Both the position numbers and the translations under genes were made by a program. A stretch of 51,740 bases of DNA from positions 1-51,740 of the forward strand of contig CALBJC010000148.1 of the NCBI GenBank assembly GCA_937892655.1. The letters run 5' to 3'. This DNA is from an uncultured Clostridia bacterium. GTDB taxonomy: Bacteria; Bacillota; Clostridia; Oscillospirales; Ruminococcaceae. Positions 8,911 through 17,043 of the stretch are shown here, one piece after another (positions within the stretch are counted from its first letter, which is position 1; the number at the start of each line of letters is the position of its first letter). Under the pieces are notes generated by a model. That model was given only the letters and a program-made list of their open reading frames with translations. It was not told the DNA's origin and searched no databases.

Positions 8911-9065
8911 TACCTATAATAAATATTACCCATTTAATTAACCTAAATTTATCATTTGTTGCAAAGCGGGATTTTCTCAATGTGCATATTGCTCAATCAG
9001 TTACTTTTGTGTTGTAGAATAATCTGAAAATATTTGTATAAAATTGATAAATTTCTGTTAGACAT
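8911..9065. other. divergent intergenic spacer between secDF and the HD-GYP gene
   Basis: With both flanking promoters, the gene-free stretch is about 320 bases (8815-9134). It is very AT-rich. Apart from the two promoters, I see no hairpin, repeat or small gene in it. Confidence 0.5.
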
Positions 9066-9094
9066 TTGACTTTAAATGCAATATGATGTATAAT
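9066..9094 (+). promoter_or_regulatory. sigma-A promoter of the HD-GYP gene
   Basis: TTGACT (9066-9071) and TATAAT (9089-9094) have a 17-base spacer. The ribosome site CGGAGGTGA follows at 9122. Confidence 0.87.
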
Positions 9095-9134
9095 TTATTA
9101 TTATATGATAATTATCGTTATCGGAGGTGACAAA

Positions 9135-10211
9135 GTGGCAAGACGTAATATTATTCTCATAGCTGAAAACGAGAGAGTTGAAAGCATTATTTTAAACGAC
9201 CTTTTCAAGTCTGACTATCGTCTTATGATGTGTTCGTCGCATGAAGACGCTGTGAGAAAATTTGAAGCTTTCAGAAGACAGATATGCTGCGTTATCTATT
9301 CAGACCGCCGCCCTGCTCTTGACTGCGAAATGTTCTGCGACTTTTTCTATAATAAAGGCTATATAAATGATACTCCGCTTATCATTCTTTCAGACTCTAT
9401 AAGCATTGATGTAAACTCTGACGTTTACTTTGATCTGTATGATATGGGTGTCAGCGAAATCGTGAGCATTCCTTTTGACTCATACTATCTTAAAATGCGT
9501 GTAAAGAAGTATGAAAATGATGCCAATAACGTCGTTGAAGCAAAAAGTGAGGCAGAGCGCTACAGAATTCACGCTGAGGACAGAACAAACTCTGTTATCA
9601 CTATCATAGGCAGTGTTTTCGAGCTTATTCAGTTTGAACCGCCTACCCACATCAGAAGAATGAAGCATCTGACAAATATCATTGCTTCACGATACATAGA
9701 AAAGTTCCCTGAATGCGGTCTTACCCCTAAGGATGTTGAGTATATCTCCGCAGCTGCCGAGGTTCACGACCTTGGTAAAGCGGCTATCCCTACAAATATC
9801 CTCTTTAAACCAGGTAAGCTCACTCCGGAAGAATTTGACCTTATGAAAACCCATACCGAGCGTGGTATTGAAATTTTCAAGGATTTCGGTATTACCGATG
9901 ACCATCCGTTTTTCAGATACTGCTTTGACATCAGTATGTATCATCACGAAAGATGGGATGGCAGAGGCTACCCTAAGCACTTGAAGGAAGATGAAATTCC
10001 GCTTGCAGCTCAGATAGTATCAATCGTTGACGTTTATGATGCGCTTGTATCTGAACGTGTTTACAAGAGTGCTATTCCGTATGAAAAGGCTGTTGGTATG
10101 ATTAAAAACGGCGAGTGCGGTCTGTTTCCGCCGAAGGTCGTTGAAACCTTCAATGAGGTTGAAGATGATTTCAGAAAGTATACAAATATGGTTTTGTCTA
10201 CAAACTTCTGA
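9135..10211 (+). CDS. HD-GYP domain c-di-GMP phosphodiesterase with degenerate receiver domain
   Basis: The 358-residue protein has an N-terminal response-regulator-like domain (about 1-125) and a C-terminal HD-GYP domain (about 150-345). The HD-GYP motifs are intact: HDLGK near residue 212, the HT dyad in MKTHTERG, and HHERWDGRGYP near 270. It should therefore hydrolyse c-di-GMP. The receiver looks inactive: where the phospho-acceptor Asp is expected the sequence reads YSDRRP (Ser four residues before the Pro), and the usual KP near the domain end is IP (SIPFD). Start GTG 9135 has GGAGGTGA directly upstream; the earlier ATG at 9105 does not. It lies immediately before the flagellar operon, whose last gene encodes a PilZ c-di-GMP receptor, which suggests a role in motility control. 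Confidence 0.9.
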   Translation: MARRNIILIAENERVESIILNDLFKSDYRLMMCSSHEDAVRKFEAFRRQICCVIYSDRRPALDCEMFCDFFYNKGYINDTPLIILSDSISIDVNSDVYFDLYDMGVSEIVSIPFDSYYLKMRVKKYENDANNVVEAKSEAERYRIHAEDRTNSVITIIGSVFELIQFEPPTHIRRMKHLTNIIASRYIEKFPECGLTPKDVEYISAAAEVHDLGKAAIPTNILFKPGKLTPEEFDLMKTHTERGIEIFKDFGITDDHPFFRYCFDISMYHHERWDGRGYPKHLKEDEIPLAAQIVSIVDVYDALVSERVYKSAIPYEKAVGMIKNGECGLFPPKVVETFNEVEDDFRKYTNMVLSTNF

Positions 10212-10244
10212 TTTTCACTCTCGAAATTTGCACAAATAATAAAC

Positions 10245-10289
10245 AATTACCGAAAAATGTGCTACTGTACATCTTTCGGTAATTTTTTT
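10245..10289 (+). terminator. intrinsic terminator after the HD-GYP gene
   Basis: AATTACCGAAA (10245-10255) pairs with TTTCGGTAATT (10274-10284), with an inner ATGT/ACAT pairing, then seven Ts. Confidence 0.88.
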
Positions 10290-10339
10290 AGCAAAAAATA
10301 ACTGAATTTACAGTAACAAGAAAAAATTTTTTTCGATTT

Positions 10340-10499
10340 TTGACGAAAAAGTGCGTTTTATTCATAATTTTGTAATATCTATAGTGTATAATGTTATCTG
10401 TATAAAGATATGATGCGCTAGCTATGCGCGATTAATTGGAATTATTTGTAAATTACTACAAAAATAAGTGCAAGGATGCAATATAAGGAGGAAAGAAAA
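10340..10499 (+). promoter_or_regulatory. flagellar operon upstream region with a possible -10 element
   Basis: This spacer must hold the main promoter of the flagellar operon. TATAAT at 10387-10392 is the best -10 candidate, but no good -35 lies 16-18 bases upstream. I also find no sigma-D type TAAA/CGATAT pair. A direct repeat of ATGCGC (around 10412-10430) surrounds GCTAGC. An activator-dependent promoter would fit the missing -35, but this is inference. Confidence 0.4.
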
Positions 10500-10874
10500 A
10501 TGTTATTCAATTCGCTTGATTTCAAAGCAATGGAAAGTAGCCTTAATGCTGCTTACATGAAACAGGAACTCATTTCCCAAAATCTTGCAAACCTTGACAC
10601 TCCTGAGTATAAAGCAAAGGAATTCTCCTTTGAAAATGCAATGGAGAGGGCTCTCGGTGATGCTGACCTCAAAAATGGTGGCGATTATGCCTTCAAGGCA
10701 GAGATTAAAGAGAGCCAGAACACAACAGTCAGAGTAGACGGCAACAACGTTGACGCAGATAAGGAGTCTATGGAATTATACAGCTCATATCTTCAGTCAG
10801 CATACTTAGTTGAGAAAATCAACGCTGTAATAGGCAATTTCAGATATGTTCTCAACCAGTCACAGTTCAAGTAA
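10500..10874 (+). CDS. flgB: flagellar proximal rod protein FlgB
   Basis: First gene of the flagellar operon; 124 residues, normal for FlgB. It begins with LNAAYMKQELISQNLANLDTP, the rod/hook family N-terminal motif with the SxNLAN core, and ends with the family's amphipathic C-terminal helix (YLVEKINAVIGNFRYVLNQ). FlgB forms the rod section next to the MS ring and is exported by the flagellar type III system. The ATG at 10500 follows AAGGAGGAAAG; the upstream in-frame ATG at 10476 precedes this ribosome site and is unlikely to be used. Confidence 0.96.
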   Translation: MLFNSLDFKAMESSLNAAYMKQELISQNLANLDTPEYKAKEFSFENAMERALGDADLKNGGDYAFKAEIKESQNTTVRVDGNNVDADKESMELYSSYLQSAYLVEKINAVIGNFRYVLNQSQFK

Positions 10875-10889
10875 GGAGGTAAGTAGTCT

Positions 10890-11315
10890 ATGGCATTTTT
10901 AAATTCTCTCAATACCTTAGGCTCAGCGCTCACAGCGCAGAGGCTCAGAACTGATATTGCGGCTCAGAATATTTCAAATCAGAATAATGTAGCTTCATCT
11001 CCTGAAGAGGCTTACAAGCGTAAGCAGGTTGTTTTTGAAACAAAGCCTATGACCTTTGATGATGCGCTCACTAAGGCGCAGGGCGGCGGTGTAATCGTTA
11101 AACAGATAGTTGACCTTGATGAAGATCCTATCCCTGTATACGATCCTTCAAACCCTCTTTGTGATGAAAACGGCTACGTTTATAAAGCAAATGTCAACGC
11201 TTCAGAAGAAATGATTGACCTTATGAACGCAACTCGTAGCTATGAAACAACGATAACAGCTATCTCCGTTATCAAGGCTATGGCTGCAAAGGCGCTTGAG
11301 ATCGGTAAGCAGTAA
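10890..11315 (+). CDS. flgC: flagellar proximal rod protein FlgC
   Basis: 141 residues. The N-terminal block LTAQRLRTDIAAQNISNQNN and C-terminal block MIDLMNATRSYETTITAISVIKAM are the paired rod-protein helices that form the coiled-coil core. It sits between FlgB and the distal rod. The ribosome site TAAGGAGG overlaps the flgB stop codon, so translation of the two genes is probably coupled. Confidence 0.96.
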   Translation: MAFLNSLNTLGSALTAQRLRTDIAAQNISNQNNVASSPEEAYKRKQVVFETKPMTFDDALTKAQGGGVIVKQIVDLDEDPIPVYDPSNPLCDENGYVYKANVNASEEMIDLMNATRSYETTITAISVIKAMAAKALEIGKQ

Positions 11316-11345
11316 AGCTTACATTCTATGAAAGGATGATTGTTT

Positions 11346-11660
11346 ATGACTTTAAAGCCAATAGAGCTTATGAGTACTAAGATGACTCCGATGACATCTA
11401 TTGAAACAGGTAAGTCAGATTCAATAAATAAAGAAGAAAACAAGGATTTCGGCAGTATGCTCACAGATGCTATTGCAAACGTAAAGGAGCTTGAGGATGC
11501 TTCAAATCAGGCTTCATACGATTTAGCGATGGGCTACAGAGATGATGTTCAGAACATTATGCTTGAAACTGCAAAGGCGCAGACTGCTATTGAAATGACA
11601 GTTCAGATCACAACCAGAGCGGTAAACGCTTATAAGGAAATTTTACAGATGAACATTTAA
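11346..11660 (+). CDS. fliE: flagellar hook-basal body adaptor FliE
   Basis: 104 residues, the usual size for FliE, which joins the MS ring to the rod. The C-terminal half (DFGSMLTDAIANVKELEDAS ... VQNIMLETAKAQTAIEMTVQ) is the conserved family region; the first 40 residues are variable. The ATG at 11346 is 9 bases after AAAGGA; a TTG at 11340 is an alternative start adding two residues. Confidence 0.95.
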   Translation: MTLKPIELMSTKMTPMTSIETGKSDSINKEENKDFGSMLTDAIANVKELEDASNQASYDLAMGYRDDVQNIMLETAKAQTAIEMTVQITTRAVNAYKEILQMNI

Positions 11661-11714
11661 TCTGTATTTTCGGGGTAAACATTAAGATAATTTTACAAAT
11701 GAGGTAGACGTAAA

Positions 11715-13298
11715 ATGGCAATGGCTGATACACTCACCAAAATTAAAGAGTTCTGGGGTAAGCTTTCAGCCACCGTAAAAAAGCTTATAATCATAGGTGC
11801 TGCGGCACTCGTGGTTTTAGCGGTGGTAATAGCGATAATCCTCAATACTTCAAATAAATTTATCGTTCTGTTCCCTGATATGACTCAGGCGGAGTCAACA
11901 GAGGTTTACGCAATCTTGCAGGAGCGTGGCGTTGAAACAAAAATCAACTCTGACGGTGAAATCGAAGTCAGGGAAGAAGAGTGGGACGCTCTCGTATTCG
12001 AGCTTGCATCTCTTGGCTATCCGCAGTCAACTCCCGGTTATTCAACCTTCTTTGATAACCTCAGCATGACAATGACAGAGTTTGAAAGAAAAGAAACTCT
12101 TCGTTTTGAGCTTCAGGACAGAATTCAGACAACTCTTTTGAGAGTTAAAAACATCAAGGGCGCTATCGTTACAATTGACATTCCCGATGATGACGGCTAT
12201 GTATGGAAAGAAAATGACGACAGAGCGACCGCCAGCGTTACTTTAACGCTCAAAAATCCAAGTCAGTTTACAGCAGAAAATGTTGACGCTGTTAAAAACC
12301 TTGTAGCTTATGCTACTCAGAAAATGGATCCTGACGATGTAATCGTTATTGACGCTACAACAGGCGTTGAGCTTTTCGGCGTAGATGAAAACAGCCACGA
12401 ATACGAGGTAGACAGCCGAGAGAATTACGAAAGAATCGTTTGCAACAAGTATGAGGCAAACGTTATGCAGCTTTTAGAGGGCGTTTACGGTAAGGGCAAC
12501 GTAATAGTTGCAGCAGCGGTTACCATAAACTATGACCAGGTTCAGCAGGAGGTAAAAGAATACCTCTCAAATGAAGAGGGCTACGGCGTTCCGAACTATA
12601 TGGATACAACCATGGACGGCGTTGATAAACCATCAGACCCTGACGGTATCGTAGGTGAAGAGGATAACGCTGATATCCCCGGTTATGTAAACGGTGCTGA
12701 AGATTACGTTGATACAAATAATACAGAGCATTACAACCGTGAGGTTGAGTATTCAGTAGGCTACATCTTCACTCAGACAGAAAAGGCAAAGGGCCTTCTG
12801 GAAGACGCTAGTATCTCAGTAGTAATCAAGAGCAAAAACGCTATTTCAGATACAGAAAAGCAAAATGTTGTTTCACTTGTCAGAAATGCTACAAACATTC
12901 AGAATTTAGAAAAAATCTCAGTAATGAGCTGGCTTGAGGTTGATGAATCGATCCCAACCCCATCAGAAAACAAGTTCGAGCTTACCCCTGCTATCAAGTG
13001 GACAATTATCATTTTAGCAGGCGTTGTACTCTTAGTAATCCTTATTATGGTTCTTGTTCTTACAATCCAGCGCAAGAAGCATAGAAAGGCTGACGAGGCT
13101 CAGAAGGCTGCTATTGAAGAGCTTGAAGAAAAGCTTGATGAAACTCAGAGAAAATCTCTTATCGAGCAGGCGGCTGACGCTAACAAGGCTCAGAAGATGG
13201 CGGCTCAGGAAGTTAAGAAGTTTGCAAAGGAAAATCCGGAGCTTACAGCTTCTATCATCCGTTCAATGTTGAAGGAGGATTCAGACGGTGGCGAGTAG
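11715..13298 (+). CDS. fliF: flagellar MS-ring protein FliF
   Basis: 527 residues with a membrane segment at about 22-44 and another at about 432-454, bracketing the large ring-building domains. Conserved features include FPDMTQAESTEVYAILQERG (first ring-building motif), MTEFERKETLRFELQDRIQTTL, and AITINYD-like VAAAVTINYDQV in the C-terminal family domain. FliF forms the membrane ring on which rod, C ring and export gate assemble. The C-terminal ~75 residues are cytoplasmic, rich in Glu/Lys/Ala, and end with a FliG-binding-like tail (ENPELTASIIRSMLKED). Its 3' end overlaps fliG by 11 bases. Confidence 0.96.
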   Translation: MAMADTLTKIKEFWGKLSATVKKLIIIGAAALVVLAVVIAIILNTSNKFIVLFPDMTQAESTEVYAILQERGVETKINSDGEIEVREEEWDALVFELASLGYPQSTPGYSTFFDNLSMTMTEFERKETLRFELQDRIQTTLLRVKNIKGAIVTIDIPDDDGYVWKENDDRATASVTLTLKNPSQFTAENVDAVKNLVAYATQKMDPDDVIVIDATTGVELFGVDENSHEYEVDSRENYERIVCNKYEANVMQLLEGVYGKGNVIVAAAVTINYDQVQQEVKEYLSNEEGYGVPNYMDTTMDGVDKPSDPDGIVGEEDNADIPGYVNGAEDYVDTNNTEHYNREVEYSVGYIFTQTEKAKGLLEDASISVVIKSKNAISDTEKQNVVSLVRNATNIQNLEKISVMSWLEVDESIPTPSENKFELTPAIKWTIIILAGVVLLVILIMVLVLTIQRKKHRKADEAQKAAIEELEEKLDETQRKSLIEQAADANKAQKMAAQEVKKFAKENPELTASIIRSMLKEDSDGGE

Positions 13299-14301
13299 AA
13301 ATAAAAGTCATAACTCAAAAGTCAGAGCGGCTGCTGTTATGATTGCTCTTGGCCACGAGAGTGCTTCTGAAGTTTTACGTCATATGAAGGATGATGAAAT
13401 CGAAATGGTTTCAGCTGAAATCTCAAAGATCGACCATCTTTCATCAGATGAAATAAATGAAATTATTGATGATTTCTATCAGGCTTGTATCGCTCAGAAG
13501 GCGCTTACAGAGGGTGGCTTAAGCTACGCAAAGAGCGTTTTGGAGCGTGCATTCGGCCCGCAGAGAGCAAACTCTCTCATTGAAAGAGCAACAAGACGTG
13601 GTAAGAAAACCCCGTTTGACTTTGTAAAGAAGGTTGACTATAAAAACCTTCTGATGCTTGTGCAGAATGAGCATCCTCAGACGATAGCTGTTATTTTGTC
13701 ATACGCTACTCCTGAGCAGGCTTCGCAGATCATCTCAGAGCTGCCCGGTGAAACTCAGATTGATGTTATCGAGCGTATTTCAAGCCTTGACAGAGCATCG
13801 CCTGAAACTATCAATATCGTTGACACTATCTTAAAGGATAAGCTTCAGTCTATCACATCGGTCGACATCATCGAGCATGGCGGCGTAAACCACTTAGCAG
13901 AGATTATGAACCGTATCGACAGAAGAAGCGAAAAGTTCATCTTCGAGGGTCTCAAGGCTTCAAATCCAGAGCTTGCAGACGAGATCAAGAAGCTCATGTT
14001 CGTTTTCGAGGATATTGTCAATCTCACAGATATCGAAATCCAGACATTCATCAGAGAATGCGATACAAAGGATATTACAATCGCTCTCAAGGCAACCAAC
14101 GAGGGCGTTACACAGAAGATTTTCAAGAATATGTCGCAAAGACAGCGTGATACAATCATGCAGGATATGCAGTATCTGCATAATCTGCGTATGCGTGACG
14201 TTGAAGCTGCACAGCAGAGAATTGTTGATGTTATCCGTCGTCTTGAAGAATCAGGTGAAATCGTAGTTTACAAGGGCGGAGATGATGAGATAATTGCTTA
14301 G
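13288..14301 (+). CDS. fliG: flagellar motor switch protein FliG
   Basis: 337 residues, the normal length. Family blocks include VMIALGHESASEVLRHM near the N-terminus, LLMLVQNEHPQTIAVILSY (EHPQT motif) in the middle domain, and FVFEDIVNLTDIEIQTFIRE with the charged torque helix in the C-terminal domain. FliG is the C-ring subunit that contacts the MotA stator. It starts at GTG 13288 inside the end of fliF, with AAGGAGG 9 bases upstream, which points to translational coupling and fits the 1:1 FliF-FliG assembly. Confidence 0.96.
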   Translation: MASRNKSHNSKVRAAAVMIALGHESASEVLRHMKDDEIEMVSAEISKIDHLSSDEINEIIDDFYQACIAQKALTEGGLSYAKSVLERAFGPQRANSLIERATRRGKKTPFDFVKKVDYKNLLMLVQNEHPQTIAVILSYATPEQASQIISELPGETQIDVIERISSLDRASPETINIVDTILKDKLQSITSVDIIEHGGVNHLAEIMNRIDRRSEKFIFEGLKASNPELADEIKKLMFVFEDIVNLTDIEIQTFIRECDTKDITIALKATNEGVTQKIFKNMSQRQRDTIMQDMQYLHNLRMRDVEAAQQRIVDVIRRLEESGEIVVYKGGDDEIIA

Positions 14302-15163
14302 AATTATACGTCCTGAAAACGTTGATGTATCGGGTGCAGTTGAAATTCCTGATGCTGTATATGAAGCCCCTCCCGTTATGGTTGAGGTGCAGTCGGGTAA
14401 TGACGGGCAGGCAAAAAAGCTTGCTATTGTTGATGATTCTCCCGAATCCATGTATGTAGCTCAGCTTTTGGACTCTCTTGATATTGACGATGAACAAAAG
14501 CTCCGTGCGGCAAATCACCTTATAAAAGGCTACAGAGCTATAACCCAGAGGGCTGAGGATGAAGCTCAGGTTATCATAGATAACGCTCAGAAGAGCGCTG
14601 ACGATAAGTACAGACAGATGCTTTCATCCTTGGATTCTATGAAAGAAGAGGCGAGGATGACCTCTCAGAAGCTCTTGCGTGAGGCTGATGCTACTGCCGC
14701 TAAAATCCGTGATGAGGCAAGGTCTTTAGGTCTTGCAGACGGTGTCAGAGAAAAAAGCGAGCGCATTGATGCTTGCCTTAGCGCTCTGATTAAGGAGCTT
14801 GAAGAAATTAAAGCTAAAATCGACAGCATTGATGAAGAATACTGCAAAGAGCTTGTAAAAACCTCTGCAGATATCGCATCAAAGCTTGTTTACAAAAAGA
14901 TAGAGCAGGATGACCTTATTTTATATGACCTTTGTCAGAATGCTCTTAAAGGTGCCAAGGGCTCAAATGAAATAAAGCTTACAATAAGCGAGAATCTTAC
15001 AAATCTCACAAAAAAGCTTACAGATGAGCTTGGCAACACAATTGATATTGAAGCTGTAAGCGGTGTTGATGACGGTACGGTCATTGTAAAATGTGACAGC
15101 AAGATTTTAAACGCATCAATACTTGAACAGCTTTTGAATCTCAAATCATTCTTTGAAATCTAA
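14294..15163 (+). CDS. fliH: flagellar assembly protein FliH
   Basis: 289 residues, of which about 85-190 are a charged coiled coil (AEDEAQVIIDNAQKSADDKY ... LIKELEEIKAKIDSIDEEY), followed by the FliH/YscL C-terminal domain (ELVKTSADIASKLVYKKIEQ). FliH binds and restrains the FliI ATPase and tethers it to the C ring. The start appears to be TTG 14294, overlapping the fliG end by 8 bases, with GGCGGAG about 12 bases upstream. ATGATG at 14282 is in frame but blocked by TAA at 14291. Start confidence is moderate, function high. Confidence 0.88.
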   Translation: MLRIIRPENVDVSGAVEIPDAVYEAPPVMVEVQSGNDGQAKKLAIVDDSPESMYVAQLLDSLDIDDEQKLRAANHLIKGYRAITQRAEDEAQVIIDNAQKSADDKYRQMLSSLDSMKEEARMTSQKLLREADATAAKIRDEARSLGLADGVREKSERIDACLSALIKELEEIKAKIDSIDEEYCKELVKTSADIASKLVYKKIEQDDLILYDLCQNALKGAKGSNEIKLTISENLTNLTKKLTDELGNTIDIEAVSGVDDGTVIVKCDSKILNASILEQLLNLKSFFEI

Positions 15164-15174
15164 GAGGTATCATA

Positions 15175-16509
15175 ATGGCAACGTTGAAGCTGAGCGAATA
15201 TGCAAATACTATCCGTCAGGATATAAAGAATACCAGCTTATTCTCAACGTATGGCAAGGTTGAGCAGATAGTCGGTATGATTATCGAGGTTTCAGGGCTT
15301 GAGGCCAACATCGGTGACGTTTGTGAAATAACAATTCCAACCGAGCGTGGCGGCTTTGAAATAGCTCAGGCAGAGGTTGTAGGCTTCAAAGGCTCTACAA
15401 CACAGCTTATGCCTTATGAGGATGTTGACGGTATCGGCTATGGCTGTAAGGTTTTCAACACCGAGAAAAAGCTCAGAATTAAGCTCTCGGATGACCTTAT
15501 CGGCAGAGTAGTAGATGCCCTTGGCAGACCGCTTGATGATAAAGGTGAGATAAAAGGTGAAAGCCTTTATTCTATAAACGGTAAAGCCGCAAACCCTCTC
15601 AAAAGACCTGAAATTCATTCCCCGATAGAGCTTGGCATCAAGGCTATCGACGGTATGATTACAATAGGCAAGGGTCAGAGAATGGGAATTTTCGCAGGCT
15701 CAGGTGTCGGCAAGTCAACGCTTATGGGTATGATAGCCCGTAACGTTTCTGCTGACGTAAACGTGATAGCCCTTGTAGGCGAGCGTGGCAGAGAGCTTGT
15801 TGAATTTTTAAGAAAAGACCTTGGCGAAGAGGGCGCAAAACGCTCGGTTATCGTTGTTGCAACATCTGATACGAGCGCAATGCTTCGAAACAAATGTGCG
15901 CTTACCGCTACAACCATTGCTGAATATTTCAGAGATCAGGGCAAGGATGTCCTGCTTATGATGGATAGCTTGACGAGATTTTGTATGGCTCAGCGTGAGA
16001 TAGGTCTTTCAACCGGTGAACCGCCTGTTGCCAGAGGTTATCCGCCGTCTATTTATGCGAGCTTACCAAAGCTCTTAGAGCGATGCGGTAACTTTGAAAA
16101 CGGCTCTATAACGGGGATCTATACAGTACTCGTTGAGGGTGACGATACAAACGAGCCGATCTCTGATACAGTAAGAGGTATTATCGACGGGCATATAATT
16201 TTATCCCGAAAAATTGCTACTAAAAACCACTATCCCGCTATTGACGTTTTGGGTTCTTTATCCCGTCTGATGTCGTCTATCGCTACAAAAGAGCAAAAGG
16301 CGGCGGCAGGCAAGATAAGAAACTTGATGTCAACCTTCAATGAAAATCAGGATCTTATTTCAATCGGCGCTTACAAGGCAGGCTCAAACCCCGCTCTTGA
16401 TGAGGCGATAAGAAAAATGCCCGCTATAAACGCTTTCTTACAGCAGGCGGTAAACGAGCGTTTTTCATCTGATGAAACAAAGGCTTTAATGCAGCAGATA
16501 GTTGATTAA
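15175..16509 (+). CDS. fliI: flagellum-specific ATPase FliI
   Basis: 444 residues, related to F1-ATPase beta. Walker A GSGVGKST is near residue 175 and LLMMDSLTRFCMAQREIGLS carries the Walker B and type III-specific signature; GERGRELVEF is the downstream catalytic motif. FliI powers and organises substrate delivery to the flagellar export gate together with FliH and FliJ, its genetic neighbours. Ribosome site GAGGT is at 15164. Confidence 0.97.
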   Translation: MATLKLSEYANTIRQDIKNTSLFSTYGKVEQIVGMIIEVSGLEANIGDVCEITIPTERGGFEIAQAEVVGFKGSTTQLMPYEDVDGIGYGCKVFNTEKKLRIKLSDDLIGRVVDALGRPLDDKGEIKGESLYSINGKAANPLKRPEIHSPIELGIKAIDGMITIGKGQRMGIFAGSGVGKSTLMGMIARNVSADVNVIALVGERGRELVEFLRKDLGEEGAKRSVIVVATSDTSAMLRNKCALTATTIAEYFRDQGKDVLLMMDSLTRFCMAQREIGLSTGEPPVARGYPPSIYASLPKLLERCGNFENGSITGIYTVLVEGDDTNEPISDTVRGIIDGHIILSRKIATKNHYPAIDVLGSLSRLMSSIATKEQKAAAGKIRNLMSTFNENQDLISIGAYKAGSNPALDEAIRKMPAINAFLQQAVNERFSSDETKALMQQIVD

Positions 16510-16525
16510 ACGGTGAGATAAAAGT

Positions 16526-16975
16526 ATGAAAAAATACGAGTTCTCATTAAAAAGAGTAAAAGAGTTCAAAGAAACAATTTTAAACCGTGAAAAAAGCGTT
16601 CTTCTTTCTCTTTCAAGTGAGCTCAGGCTTCAGGAAGAAAAAAGAGATCAGCTAAAAGCAGAGCTAATTGAGATCGGTGAGGTAATTTCTCAAAGCACTC
16701 AGAGCGGTATCTCCGCTTCGATGCTTAGTTTATACGACGGCAGAAGAAAGGGTATCAGGCAGGAGCTTGAAACGCTTGATACCAAAATATCCTTGCTTGT
16801 TGCTTCAATTGAGCGTCAGAAGAAAAGAGTTGCCCAGGCAAAGCAGGATGTTTCGGGTATGGAAAAGCTCGAAGAAAAACAGCTTGAAGAATACAGAGAG
16901 CTTGAGAAAAAAGAAAACGACCTTATCATTGAAGAGTTTATATCCTCTAAAATGGCAAGGGAAGAAGCAGAGTAA
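16526..16975 (+). CDS. fliJ: flagellar export protein FliJ
   Basis: 149 residues, almost entirely a charged helical coiled coil (YEFSLKRVKEFKETILNREK start, many Lys/Glu/Arg heptads), as in FliJ. FliJ sits inside the FliI hexamer as a gamma-subunit-like stalk and contacts FlhA. Assignment rests on the family start motif, size and position right after fliI, since the sequence is otherwise weakly conserved. Confidence 0.88.
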   Translation: MKKYEFSLKRVKEFKETILNREKSVLLSLSSELRLQEEKRDQLKAELIEIGEVISQSTQSGISASMLSLYDGRRKGIRQELETLDTKISLLVASIERQKKRVAQAKQDVSGMEKLEEKQLEEYRELEKKENDLIIEEFISSKMAREEAE

Positions 16976-17004
16976 TATACCATAAAGGTATTTACTATAA
17001 ATTC

Positions 17005-17016
17005 GGAGGTAACTCC
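17005..17016 (+). promoter_or_regulatory. GNRA-loop hairpin containing a decoy Shine-Dalgarno before fliK
   Basis: GGAG-GTAA-CTCC forms a 4-base-pair hairpin with a GTAA (GNRA) loop that covers a strong ribosome-site-like GGAGG. A second AAGGAGGTG at 17031 directly serves the fliK ATG at 17044. The first site has no open frame behind it. It may be a leftover or a stand-by site. Support is limited to base pairing. Confidence 0.4.
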
Positions 17017-17043
17017 ATACAAATTGAATAAGGAGGTGTAAAA

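Noticed and set aside
10340..10392. TTGACG at 10340 as -35 for the flagellar operon
   Set aside because: It lies over 40 bases from the TATAAT at 10387, far outside the working spacer range.
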